Source: Bacteroidota bacterium
Lineage (GTDB): Bacteria; Bacteroidota; Bacteroidia; AKYH767-A; OLB10
Direction of reading: 5' to 3'
Assembly (NCBI GenBank): GCA_018268195.1
Contig: JAFDWZ010000020.1
Location: forward strand, 33,594-97,593
DNA: 64,000 bases
Within the stretch, counting starts at the first letter, position 1; every line of letters begins with the position of its first letter. Positions 52,969 through 62,297 of the stretch are shown here, one piece after another. Under the pieces are notes generated by a model. That model was not told the origin of the DNA, made no database searches, and worked only from the letters and a program-made list of their open reading frames with translations. The position numbers and the translations under genes were made by a program.

Positions 52969-54640
52969 ATTTTGCTTTTATAAGTTTCTTATAAACAGGT
53001 AAAGTATATTCTGATGCAACACTAATTCCGTAAACGCCATTGCTTAAATGTGAGGCATCAATCCTTACAAATTGATCTACTCCTTTTGATTGAAGAATCA
53101 CTTTTCCGGTAATATCTGTAAGAACTAAATTATATGCTGTAACCTTAGGAAGTCTAATATCAATATATTCTACAAAAGGGTTGGGAAAAACCTGTATAGC
53201 ATCCTTTAAAAAATCAGCTTCAGCATAACCGGTTGTACTGTAACTGTACTTTGCAAAATACCCATCACGCAAGCCTGCACTTGTAAGATAATTAACCCCC
53301 GCAGCAGGATTAAAATCTACTGTTTGCTCAAAACCTCCTGCTATATAAATTGAATTCGCTCTGTCAACAACTGCATTTCTGACAAAATCAAATCCTGCTC
53401 CTCCGCAACGAAATGCATTCAGATAATTACCATAGCTATCGTAATGTGCAACAAATACGTCTGCCAATCCACTTGATGTGAGTGAAGCAACCGTAGTTGC
53501 CGGATCAAAATCAGCAGTATTAGAAAAATATCCTGTTAACAAAACGGTACCGTCTTTCATTTCATGGATGGCATACCCCACGTCCATTCCACTCCCTCCT
53601 ACACGCTTCGCGTATATAAATGCTCCACTACCGGAATATTTTGCAAAATATGCATCATAAGCTCCTTGAGAAAGTAAAACAACAGTGGCAGTTCCCGGAT
53701 CGAAGTCGACATTGCCGGTAAACATCCCACTGGTGAGTATATTATTGTTACTGTCCATGCTTATGCCAAAAGGAATGCAACCTTTCAGCGCAAATGACCA
53801 ATTGTAATTACCGGCTCCACTGAATGAAATCATGAATGCCGTAGTCCCATCCGCAAATAAAGTATCTGAAGAATTCAAAATCAAGGTATCATTAAATGTC
53901 CCTATTACATAGGTTGTTCCATTCACATCAGCAGTTATATTTTGTGCATACTCAGCTCCTTTTCCTCCAAAAGAATAAACCCACAATAAATTCCCATCAG
54001 GAATAAATTTCCCAACTGCTACATCTGTCTGGCCATTACCATAAAGTCCTGTCTGTGTTAAACCATTATCTAAGTAAGCACTGTCGGCAAATGCTCCTGA
54101 AAAAACAATCAGGTAATTTTTATAATCAATTTTATAAACGATATCACTACCATTACCTCCCAGAGCACGAACCCAGAGAAACATACCCGTAGAATCATAT
54201 TTTGCAATAAACCCATCAGCACCGCCATGACTATTTAAAATATACGGCACTCCACCGGTATTAAAATCTGCTCCGTTATCAAATATTCCACATAAGTAAA
54301 TATTTCCATATTCATCCACTGCAGGGTCGGAGTAAGTAAACTCCTCTCCTTGCCCACCAATAGTTATTGCCCACTTATAATTTCCTACACTGTCATATTT
54401 AGCGAGAAAAATGTCATTTCCGCCATGGCTTGTAAGATTTTGCACTGATGCCGAAGGGTCAAAATCTGCAGTACCTGAAAAATAGCCACATACTATTATA
54501 TTACTGCTGCTGTCAATGGCTATTCCCATTGCATTTTCAAATTGTGTTCCTCCTACTCTTTTGGCAAAGTTGAACACCTGACCGAAGGAGAATTGAGAAA
54601 CAATAAGCAGGCAAAAAATTATGCTGTTGCGTTTAATCAT
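52967..54640 (-). CDS. T9SS-secreted SBBP-like repeat protein
   Basis: Protein of 557 residues, signal peptide ending FSFGQ (about 20). About ten repeats of the SBBP-like kind, each about 45 residues, read like GGTQFENAMGIAIDSSSNII, then CGYFSGTADFDPS, LTSHGGNDIFLAKYDS. The tail is a T9SS sorting domain (VFPNPFVEYIDIRL, DITGKVILQ, LSNGVYGISV). ATG 54640 is preferred because the further upstream start would be TTG and adds nothing. No enzymatic residues are visible; a surface or adhesion role is plausible. Confidence 0.88.
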   Translation of the reverse strand: MIKRNSIIFCLLIVSQFSFGQVFNFAKRVGGTQFENAMGIAIDSSSNIIVCGYFSGTADFDPSASVQNLTSHGGNDIFLAKYDSVGNYKWAITIGGQGEEFTYSDPAVDEYGNIYLCGIFDNGADFNTGGVPYILNSHGGADGFIAKYDSTGMFLWVRALGGNGSDIVYKIDYKNYLIVFSGAFADSAYLDNGLTQTGLYGNGQTDVAVGKFIPDGNLLWVYSFGGKGAEYAQNITADVNGTTYVIGTFNDTLILNSSDTLFADGTTAFMISFSGAGNYNWSFALKGCIPFGISMDSNNNILTSGMFTGNVDFDPGTATVVLLSQGAYDAYFAKYSGSGAFIYAKRVGGSGMDVGYAIHEMKDGTVLLTGYFSNTADFDPATTVASLTSSGLADVFVAHYDSYGNYLNAFRCGGAGFDFVRNAVVDRANSIYIAGGFEQTVDFNPAAGVNYLTSAGLRDGYFAKYSYSTTGYAEADFLKDAIQVFPNPFVEYIDIRLPKVTAYNLVLTDITGKVILQSKGVDQFVRIDASHLSNGVYGISVASEYTLPVYKKLIKAK

Positions 54641-54701
54641 AAACACAAAGTAAAACAATTATAAACCATAAAGGCGCCAAAAAAGAATCACCTGCCACAA
54701 A

Positions 54702-54734
54702 AAAGTAAACGCCCCTTTGGGAGGCGTTTACTTT
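54702..54734 (-). terminator. Terminator of the M16 operon
   Basis: A 12-bp stem AAAGTAAACGCC (54702-54713) / GGCGTTTACTTT (54723-54734), with T run on the minus strand after the second M16 gene. Confidence 0.8.
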
Positions 54735-54806
54735 ATCATTAAACAACAAAAACTTAACAACACATATCCATTCCCTAAAGGAAAAATATGAACAACAAAA
54801 AATACA

Positions 54807-56132
54807 TTAATACGGACTTTCTAATCCTTTTTCATGCTTTGTCTGTTTAAAATCATCTTTGGAAACAGCATCTTTCTTGCCCAGATAACTCCATTTAATA
54901 GCTGCACTATACTTATTGAATGTGTTATTGATATCCTTCAGTTTGGCATTATTTATTTTATCCGAAAATGTTTCATCCATCTTCCATGAGCCTGCTGCTT
55001 CACTCCTGCCCAATGCTCCTGATTGCGTTTCTGATGTTTCTAATTTCTGATAATAATTGGTCAGGAATTTCTGACGCATATCTTTCAATTCTTTTTCTGT
55101 AAAGCCATATTTTTTAACCGAATCAATGATGGATACCATCACACTTAAAGCTGCTTTAGGATCGGTGGTTGTAATATAAACAAAAGAATAAGGGGAACTG
55201 ATTGCTGAACTGTTATATCCTGCAGCAGGTGCGTATGATAAACTTCGTTTTGTGCGTAGTTCAACAAAATAACGATCATAAAGCATTCTCATTGCCAGGT
55301 TGATTTGTACACCTTCATCTGAGTTGGGCGATGGCGCACTCATTATTCCCATTAAATAGTTGGTTGCTATATCTCGATCTACAATCACTTCGCTGCCTTT
55401 GGTGATTAATAGTTTATTCTCAACTACCGGCTGCGTACCAACCGGTAATTTTGATAAAGTTTGGCGTACAAGACCCACAATATCATTCTCAGTAAGGTCA
55501 CCCACAACCACTAAATACGCTCGTCCCTTTGTAACAACATCTTTATAATGTTTCTTTACATCGTCAAGAGTAAGTTTCTCAAGACTGCCAACCGAACCAT
55601 CAGGCATTTTTGCATAATTACGTCCTTTAAAAGTTTCTTCCATTGCAATAATGTTAAGTGAACCATCAGCCTCTGATTCGCTTTGCTTTGCTGCTGAAAG
55701 AGCCTTTTCCTTTTCCAAATCAAACTCCTTAGAGTCGAAAGCTGGTGACATTACTGCATCGGCAAATAAGTTCCACGATTCATTCCAAAAAGGTTTAAGG
55801 CATGTCATGCTCATGTTTCCATAATCCAGAGAAGTCATTGAGCTAAAACTTGTACCGATTTTTTCGGCAGCATCATTAAACGCAACCTTGTCCATTTTTT
55901 TAGTTCCACCATTCATAGCCATAGAAAATGCCAGATTTTCTACTCCTTCTTTATCCTTTGTATAGTTTGCAGTACCGCCTTTTATATACAAACGAACACT
56001 TATTACTTCCTTCGGAGTGTGTCTGAAAATTACTTTTAATCCGTCCACATTTATTTCTTTCGTGGCTTGCGACCATGCTGCATTGCATATAAACACAGCA
56101 ACTATTGAAGTGATTATGTATTTCAATTTCAT
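54807..56132 (-). CDS. M16-family peptidase-like protein, catalytically inactive partner
   Basis: Secreted or periplasmic protein of 441 residues (signal peptide to about AWSQ, residue 22), M16 fold. At the place of the zinc motif HxxEH it reads GVENLAFSMAMNGGTKK, so the His, Glu and His ligands are missing. The C-terminal half keeps the R...Y pair (TKRSLSYAPAA) used by M16 beta-type subunits to position substrate. It follows the catalytic M16 gene by 18 bases, and the two are expected to form a heterodimer like mitochondrial MPP or bacterial M16B pairs. Confidence 0.9.
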   Translation of the reverse strand: MKLKYIITSIVAVFICNAAWSQATKEINVDGLKVIFRHTPKEVISVRLYIKGGTANYTKDKEGVENLAFSMAMNGGTKKMDKVAFNDAAEKIGTSFSSMTSLDYGNMSMTCLKPFWNESWNLFADAVMSPAFDSKEFDLEKEKALSAAKQSESEADGSLNIIAMEETFKGRNYAKMPDGSVGSLEKLTLDDVKKHYKDVVTKGRAYLVVVGDLTENDIVGLVRQTLSKLPVGTQPVVENKLLITKGSEVIVDRDIATNYLMGIMSAPSPNSDEGVQINLAMRMLYDRYFVELRTKRSLSYAPAAGYNSSAISSPYSFVYITTTDPKAALSVMVSIIDSVKKYGFTEKELKDMRQKFLTNYYQKLETSETQSGALGRSEAAGSWKMDETFSDKINNAKLKDINNTFNKYSAAIKWSYLGKKDAVSKDDFKQTKHEKGLESPY

Positions 56133-56150
56133 TTGATTTTCTTATTTAAG

Positions 56151-57521
56151 TTATTTTAAAATATCTTCAGCCTTCTCTATACCCAATTTCTCTTTCATTA
56201 CTGGCGACAATAATAAACCTGTTACTGAAGGTTGATTCTTAATGTATTTGTCCACATAAGCTTTTATATCTTCTCTTGTAACCTTTTTTATCATGTCGTT
56301 ATAGCTTGTATAGTAATCTATACTTGCTGAAGCCCACCAGAAAGTTACAGTGTGCACAAAGTCTGATGTCTTTTCCTTTGAATAGATGTCGTCCATAATC
56401 AATTTATTCTTTGCTGTCTCCAATTGTTCATCAGTAAAATAATCAGGTGCATCGAATCTTGAAATCTGTTGTAAAAGTTTAGCATAAAAACTTTTTAATT
56501 TCATCGGATTAGGTACAACAAACATTTGTATGGGGCCGGTGTATTTACAAGTTTGATAACCAAGCATTGCCTGCAAAGCATATCCGCTGTCCACCAGTGA
56601 TTTCTGAAACTCAGAGGAAGTAAGTCCTAATATAGTACTGAAAACGTCAGCTGCATAAGTGGATTTAATATCATTTCTTGTGTCAGGTCCATGGTAACCC
56701 ATCGTAAGAATTGGCATCTTGGAATTTTTGTCCAGCGTTAAAAACTTAATATCGCCCTTTAAGGGTTCAAACTCAGGGATAGGCCATTTCTGAAATGGAT
56801 CGAAATCACATGGCTTCCAGTCACCGAAAACTGAAGTAGTTTTATTAAACACTTCATCATGCTTTACATCACCTGCTATTACTAATATGGAGTTGTTAGG
56901 GTAATAATATTTATCTTTAATCACATTCATCTTTGCGGCTGTTGCTGTAAGAATTACATCGTGTAGTCCTATTGGATTTTTGCGATAATAATTCTGCCCC
57001 CACATTTGATGATCAAAATCCTGACTTAGAAAAAAAGCAGGATTAGATTCAGCACGTTGAAACTCTCCGTCAACAACTGGGTTTTCATTCTTCATTTCTG
57101 TTTCTAAGAACAAAGGGTATCTGATTGCATTGTTCATAAACTCCAGACCCTCATCTATCAGTTTGTTGCTAAGAGTGAAAAAATAATTTACTCTTTCATT
57201 GGACGTTGTTCCGTTAAATGAAATTCCCAATTCATTTACTCGTTCAAGAAATTTTTCCTGTGATGGAATGGCTTTGTTCGCTTTAAAAAACATGTGCTCA
57301 TACAGGTGCGACAATCCATTATAGGCAGAGTCTTCTGTAAATGATCCGTTCTTTACACATATTTCAATCGTTACTAATGGAACTGAATTATCTTCAATCA
57401 CCAACACTTCAAGTCCGTTAGGCATTTTTTTCATAAAGAAATTAGACGGAAGATTTTTTTGTGCTACTGCCGATATTGAGAATAATATCGCTCCAACACC
57501 TGTAAGAATTTGTTTTAACAT
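56151..57521 (-). CDS. M16-family zinc metallopeptidase, catalytic partner
   Basis: Protein of 456 residues with signal peptide (ends AVAQK, about 22). The inverted zinc motif is GLSHLYEHMFFK (HxxEH, His about 71 and 75), with the third ligand Glu about 76 residues on, in the VVDGEFQRAESNP segment. It is expected to cleave peptides in the periplasm or at the surface together with the inactive partner. A -7 box TAAATTTG lies on this strand at 57602-57609, inside the end of the neighbouring gene, and may serve this operon (leader about 75 bases). Confidence 0.92.
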   Translation of the reverse strand: MLKQILTGVGAILFSISAVAQKNLPSNFFMKKMPNGLEVLVIEDNSVPLVTIEICVKNGSFTEDSAYNGLSHLYEHMFFKANKAIPSQEKFLERVNELGISFNGTTSNERVNYFFTLSNKLIDEGLEFMNNAIRYPLFLETEMKNENPVVDGEFQRAESNPAFFLSQDFDHQMWGQNYYRKNPIGLHDVILTATAAKMNVIKDKYYYPNNSILVIAGDVKHDEVFNKTTSVFGDWKPCDFDPFQKWPIPEFEPLKGDIKFLTLDKNSKMPILTMGYHGPDTRNDIKSTYAADVFSTILGLTSSEFQKSLVDSGYALQAMLGYQTCKYTGPIQMFVVPNPMKLKSFYAKLLQQISRFDAPDYFTDEQLETAKNKLIMDDIYSKEKTSDFVHTVTFWWASASIDYYTSYNDMIKKVTREDIKAYVDKYIKNQPSVTGLLLSPVMKEKLGIEKAEDILK

Positions 57522-57606
57522 TTGAGTTTTAATTTTTCAAGTACAAATAAAATAAGTTAATACCGGTTAAAAGGTTAACAATACGTTATGATTAACTTTT
57601 TCAAAT

Positions 57607-59154
57607 TTAATCCGCAACAATAAACTTCTGAGATGCTGATATAACGCCATCTCTTTGAGTACTTACCAGATAAATTCCTTTATGGAGTTGTCGGCTGTCG
57701 AAACTGATGGATCTCATGCGCTCGGATAATGCGGATTCATAAACTATCTTTCCCGTTAAATCGCAAATAGTAAATTTATCAAACCCTGCTTCTGACTGTA
57801 TTCTCACAATGGAAGTTGCGGGGTTTGGAAATATTTGTATGCTTGACGATGTCTGTTCTATATCACTTACTCCAGTGAAAGTAAAATTGCTTGTGAAGCG
57901 GGCTGTTGCAAAATTATTAACTGTACCAAAAGTATAAAAGCCTGTGGCTACTAAATAAGAATCCCATGGCTGCACCGCCAAAGCATTAGCTCCCGAAGAT
58001 CCGGGAAATGATATCAAATTAAAACCGGCTGCATTATATAGTCCGTCTAATACCCCTGTTGTATCCATTCTCAACGCTAAAAAAACACTGGTACCACCTG
58101 ATGATGCTGTGCCTGCGCCAACAATAAACTCATCTTGTGGTGCTATGGCACTAATCACTTCAATACCTCCTAAGTCAAAACTTGAAATCCCATTACTTCC
58201 AAAAGTGTTATCAAGGTTTCCGTCTGACAAATAACGCATGAATACTGCATCCATATTGCCACCGATTAGAGTGCTTCCGCAAACCATTATTCTTTGCTGA
58301 TTGTCAATATAAAGTGAGTTAATGATTTCTGATTGGCTGAATAATGTATACGTTGATATACCATTAAATCCAAAGCTATTATCTAAGAATCCGCTGGAAT
58401 CATATCTTGCCAAAGCATATGCATTAGAGGTGCGTCCGCCAACAACAATTTTTCCGCTTCCGGGCATTATTGCTATTGTGTTTATCTGATCCCAAGTAGT
58501 GCCTAGAGACGTACGAACCTTACCTCCATTGGCAAAATATGGGTCTATTGTACCATTTGGATTGTAGCGCACCAATGCAAAGTCTCCGTTGTTAAGTGTA
58601 TCGAATGACACTCCTGCTAATATTATTTTACCATCATTAGGTTGAATTGCCATGGCATAAGCAGTATTAAATCCAGGAACAATGGACGTTTGCACCTTAC
58701 CACTTGAACCAAATAGTGCATCAGGCATTCCGTTATTATTTAATCTTGCTACTGCAAAATATGTTTGTGACGGTGTTTGATAACTTCCTGATACTACAAT
58801 GAAACCGTTGGGCTGTACTGCTATGGAGCGTGCCACACTATTTCCCGACCCAAAAGATATGGTTGTTTTTCCACCAGTTCCAAACTGACTATCCAATGTG
58901 CCGTTTGATAAATATCTGGCAACTGCGAACTGATTGGAAGTTCCATTGTAGGTTTCTCCTGCAACAAGTATTTTCCCATCAGATTGAACGGCAACCGCTC
59001 TTGCCATACAGGCATTGCTACTAAAAGCCATCATTACCTTACCATTTACACCAAATGTTGAATCAAGTGTTCCGGGCAAATTTATTTGAGCAAATGAAAC
59101 GCTTGATAACGACAGCATTGCTGTTACTGCTAATAGACGTATAATTTTATTCAT
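57607..59154 (-). CDS. T9SS-secreted delta-60 repeat protein
   Basis: Protein of 515 residues from ATG 59154 (the frame opens at TTG 59175). Signal peptide ends SFAQ (about 22). At least seven delta-60 repeats of about 50-55 residues follow, of the kind LDSTFGVNGKVM...AVQSDGKILVAGE and RYLSNGTLDSQFGTGGK. The tail is a T9SS sorting domain (IFPNPATSIVRIQS, DLTGKIVYES, LHKGIYLVSTQ). Delta-60 repeats probably form a propeller-like structure; function unknown. Confidence 0.9.
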   Translation of the reverse strand: MNKIIRLLAVTAMLSLSSVSFAQINLPGTLDSTFGVNGKVMMAFSSNACMARAVAVQSDGKILVAGETYNGTSNQFAVARYLSNGTLDSQFGTGGKTTISFGSGNSVARSIAVQPNGFIVVSGSYQTPSQTYFAVARLNNNGMPDALFGSSGKVQTSIVPGFNTAYAMAIQPNDGKIILAGVSFDTLNNGDFALVRYNPNGTIDPYFANGGKVRTSLGTTWDQINTIAIMPGSGKIVVGGRTSNAYALARYDSSGFLDNSFGFNGISTYTLFSQSEIINSLYIDNQQRIMVCGSTLIGGNMDAVFMRYLSDGNLDNTFGSNGISSFDLGGIEVISAIAPQDEFIVGAGTASSGGTSVFLALRMDTTGVLDGLYNAAGFNLISFPGSSGANALAVQPWDSYLVATGFYTFGTVNNFATARFTSNFTFTGVSDIEQTSSSIQIFPNPATSIVRIQSEAGFDKFTICDLTGKIVYESALSERMRSISFDSRQLHKGIYLVSTQRDGVISASQKFIVAD

Positions 59155-59172
59155 GAAAATGTGATTTATCTG

Positions 59173-59180
59173 CAAATATA
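59173..59180 (-). promoter_or_regulatory. -7 promoter box of the delta-60 gene
   Basis: On the minus strand TATATTTG matches TAnnTTTG, about 19 bases before ATG 59154. It falls at the TTG 59175 alternative start, which makes that start unlikely. Confidence 0.55.
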
Positions 59181-59316
59181 GAATTTAAGTTAAATAATAC
59201 ACCGTTAGGAATGAACTCATTGCTTTAACTTGTTGATTTCTTCGGATTGCTGCACGACAATTTTCAATTGTCAATAAATTAAAGATGGTTTTGCTTCGTC
59301 ATTTTTATTTTAATCT

Positions 59317-59324
59317 TACTTTTG
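59317..59324 (+). promoter_or_regulatory. -7 promoter box of the E2 gene
   Basis: TACTTTTG matches TAnnTTTG, 29 bases before ATG 59354; a TTTG lies 23 bases upstream (59290-59293), slightly longer than the usual spacing. Confidence 0.55.
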
Positions 59325-59353
59325 AGCGATTAAAAAACCGATAAATATTTTTT

Positions 59354-60676
59354 ATGTCGCAAGTAGAATTAAAAATGCCCAAAATGGGTGAAAGTGTTGC
59401 GGAAGCCACTATTATCAAATGGTTAAAAAAAGAAGGTGACCGTGTTGAACAAGATGAGCCTATATTGGAAATTGCAACCGATAAAGTAGATTCAGAAGTT
59501 CCTTCAACAGCGGCAGGTGTTTTAGTAAAACATCTTTTCAAAGAAGGCGATGTGGTGGCTGTAGGAGCGGCTATCGCCATAATAGGTGAATCTATGTCGG
59601 ATGTAACAGCACCCCCAGCAGCAACTCAGATTTCCGTTGCAACTCAACCGGCCGAATTCGTGGTTTCAAAACCTAATCAATCTGCCACAGTGGTTGCAGC
59701 ACCATCCCCATCAGGAAGCAATCGTTTTTATTCTCCGCTGGTACGCAATATTGCTCAACAGGAAAATGTTTCAACATTAGAGCTAGATGCTATTGTAGGC
59801 ACCGGAGCTGAAGGACGTGTCACTAAAAATGATTTGTTACAATACATAAAAAACCGGGCTGAAAATAAAAATATAAAACCCGCTGCACCAGCAACACCTT
59901 CCGTTTCGGCAGCACCTGTTTCACAATCTGTTCAGCCTGTTGCACCTGCTCAGTCTGTTGATGGTGATGTGGAAATAATTGAAATGGACAGAATGAGGAA
60001 ACTCATTGCCGATCACATGGTGATGTCCAAACACACCTCTCCTCACGTAACCTCATTTGTTGAGGCCGATGTCACCAATATGGTAATGTGGAGAAATAAA
60101 ATCAAGAATGAGTTTGAAAAACGTGAAAAAGAAAAAATCACCTTTACTCCGCTTTTCATTGAAGCTGTTGTTCGTGCCATAAAGGATTTTCCAATGATTA
60201 ACTGCTCCCTCGATGGCACACGTATTCTGGTAAAAAAGAATATTAATATCGGCATGGCCACTGCTCTGCCTTCAGGAAATTTAATTGTGCCGGTAATTAA
60301 AAATGCCGACCGCATGAACCTGGTAGGGCTTACAAAGTCGGTGAATGACTTAAGCAACCGTGCCCGTAAAAACAAACTTTCTCCTGATGAAATTCAAGGA
60401 GGTACTTTCACCCTAACCAATGTTGGAACCTTTGGCAATGTAATGGGAACTCCCATCATCAACCAACCACAGGTTGCAATTTTGGCTACCGGTGCCATCA
60501 GAAAAAAACCGGCCGTTATCGAAACTGAATTTGGCGATACCATTGGTATTCGCCACATGATGTTCCTCTCTTTATCTTATGACCACCGGATTGTTGACGG
60601 CAGCCTTGGAGGAAGTTTTGTACGTAGAGTTGCCGACTACCTCGAACAATTTGACATTAACAGGAATGCACTTTAA
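59354..60676 (+). CDS. 2-oxoacid dehydrogenase E2 (dihydrolipoyl acyltransferase)
   Basis: E2 component of 440 residues. Lipoyl domain (1-76) with the modified Lys44 in IATDKVDSE; peripheral subunit-binding domain (about 123-160, SPLVRNIAQQENVSTLEL); an Ala/Pro-rich linker (about 175-200); and catalytic chloramphenicol-acetyltransferase-like domain ending with SYDHRIVDGSLGGSFVRR, with catalytic His411 and Asp415. It could serve pyruvate, 2-oxoglutarate or branched-chain oxoacids; the sequence does not decide, and E1 and E3 genes are not nearby. Confidence 0.9.
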   Translation: MSQVELKMPKMGESVAEATIIKWLKKEGDRVEQDEPILEIATDKVDSEVPSTAAGVLVKHLFKEGDVVAVGAAIAIIGESMSDVTAPPAATQISVATQPAEFVVSKPNQSATVVAAPSPSGSNRFYSPLVRNIAQQENVSTLELDAIVGTGAEGRVTKNDLLQYIKNRAENKNIKPAAPATPSVSAAPVSQSVQPVAPAQSVDGDVEIIEMDRMRKLIADHMVMSKHTSPHVTSFVEADVTNMVMWRNKIKNEFEKREKEKITFTPLFIEAVVRAIKDFPMINCSLDGTRILVKKNINIGMATALPSGNLIVPVIKNADRMNLVGLTKSVNDLSNRARKNKLSPDEIQGGTFTLTNVGTFGNVMGTPIINQPQVAILATGAIRKKPAVIETEFGDTIGIRHMMFLSLSYDHRIVDGSLGGSFVRRVADYLEQFDINRNAL

Positions 60677-60677
60677 A

Positions 60678-62288
60678 ATGGTATATAATAAATTATTTGC
60701 TACTACTATTATTATCACTCTGCTGGGAATAAATTCCTTTGCTCAGCAAAGCAAAAAACCTGCAAAACCAGTAACACTTTCCAAAGAGCAAATCAGCTCG
60801 ATGAAAAAAGATGCTGCCGAATATTATAAAAGTGAGAATTATAAGTCAGCACTTGGAATATATAAATCACTGCAGGCCAGCGAACCGGAAAATACAGAGT
60901 TCAATTATCGGCTTGGAGTATGCTATCTCAACACATTTGTCAGTCGCAAATCTGCTGCAGGTTTTCTTGTGAAAGCTGCATCTGCTAAAGATGCGCCTAA
61001 GGATGTAAATCTATACTTGGGACGAGCTTTACTTATTTTAGAAGAAATTGACGATGCAGCCGATACGTATGAAAAGTATAAGATTGATAATCATGGGAAA
61101 GTTAATCCAAAAGTAAATTTTGAAAATCAGGTAGAATGGTGTTATCATGCACGTGATCTGAAAAAGGCTCCTATCCAAGTGTCTTTCTCAAATTTAGGCA
61201 AGTTGGTAAACTCACCTAACAATGATTACCGTCCGGTATGTAACTTAATGGGCGATATTATTTATTTTACCTCAAATAGAAAAGGAAACACAGGAGCTAT
61301 TGTAGATGGCTATGGCGAAATGATTTCTGACGGATATTTCACTATGAAAGATACCGGGTATTCCAAAGCAAAAAACCTGGGCCCCAATATCAATGACATG
61401 TATTATGATGAGCCTCTACATATTAATGCCAGTGGCGATAGATTATTAACTTACAAAGAAGGAGGCTCTGCTTCATCTCCGCTTTACATTGCCGAACTCA
61501 ATGGAAAAACTTTTAATAAAGCTGTGCCGATTCAGAAATTTCCTGCCGGTAAAATTGAAGGTGCATGTATGACATCAGATGGCAAAACCATTTATTTTTC
61601 TGCTGATTTAAAAGGCGGAAAAGGTGGTAAAGATATTTGGATGACCACACAAAATGATAAAGGCGAATGGTCAGCACCAAAAAATTTGGGCGATGGGGTC
61701 AATACAAAATATGACGAAGTAAATCCCTGGTTGTTTTTTGATGATCAAACTTTATTCTTTGCTTCCGAAGGTCATAACAGCATGGGTGGGTTCGATATTT
61801 TTATGTCAACACAACCTCATTCCTCAATGGAATGGAGCAATGCCGTTAATCTTGGTTACCCTCTGAATAATACCGATGACAATAAATTTTTCTGCCTCAC
61901 TGCTGATGGCAAAACAGGTTATATTGCTGCAGCCAATGAAAATGGTGTTGGCGAACTTGACCTGATAAAATTTACTACCGCAAAACCTATTGTACTACAA
62001 AACCGAGTGGTAACTAAAATTTCGCTTCAGAAACAAGATGGCACACCGGCAAGGGATGCGCTTTGCCTTTTGGTAAAAAACGATACAGGTGAAAACTTCG
62101 GACTTTTTAATGCCAATAGTAACACCGGCATAATGATAGCCTATCTACCTCCCGGTAATTATAAACTGAAAGTTAAAGGTGTAAAATCCGGAAGACTGGA
62201 TGAAGACTTCACAATAACCGGAAACGAAAAAGACTTTCAGTATATCCGCACTATCAAATTAAATCCTCCTGTTAAAGAAGGAAAATAA
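60678..62288 (+). CDS. TPR-PD40-carboxypeptidase-regulatory protein, PorE-like, without OmpA domain
   Basis: Envelope protein of 536 residues. Signal peptide ends NSFAQ (about 18); a TPR-like N-terminal part (about 30-150, KDAAEYYKSENYKSALGIYK and YLGRALLI); a WD40-like PD40 propeller (about 180-440, LMGDIIYFTSNRKGN, MTSDGKTIYFSADLKGG, TADGKTGYIAA); and a C-terminal carboxypeptidase-regulatory-like sandwich (about 440-530, LPPGNYKLKVKG). This is the domain order of the T9SS protein PorE, but the C-terminal OmpA-like peptidoglycan-binding domain is absent. ATG 60678 is used because the upstream ATG at 60666 lies inside the E2 gene. Role in T9SS unproven. Confidence 0.82.
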   Translation: MVYNKLFATTIIITLLGINSFAQQSKKPAKPVTLSKEQISSMKKDAAEYYKSENYKSALGIYKSLQASEPENTEFNYRLGVCYLNTFVSRKSAAGFLVKAASAKDAPKDVNLYLGRALLILEEIDDAADTYEKYKIDNHGKVNPKVNFENQVEWCYHARDLKKAPIQVSFSNLGKLVNSPNNDYRPVCNLMGDIIYFTSNRKGNTGAIVDGYGEMISDGYFTMKDTGYSKAKNLGPNINDMYYDEPLHINASGDRLLTYKEGGSASSPLYIAELNGKTFNKAVPIQKFPAGKIEGACMTSDGKTIYFSADLKGGKGGKDIWMTTQNDKGEWSAPKNLGDGVNTKYDEVNPWLFFDDQTLFFASEGHNSMGGFDIFMSTQPHSSMEWSNAVNLGYPLNNTDDNKFFCLTADGKTGYIAAANENGVGELDLIKFTTAKPIVLQNRVVTKISLQKQDGTPARDALCLLVKNDTGENFGLFNANSNTGIMIAYLPPGNYKLKVKGVKSGRLDEDFTITGNEKDFQYIRTIKLNPPVKEGK

Positions 62289-62297
62289 ACTTTTACC

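Noticed and set aside
57541..57600. Repeated GTTAA/TTAAC stretches before the M16 gene as a terminator or operator
   Set aside because: Short, AT-only pairing with bulges and no T run; likely chance in AT-rich sequence.
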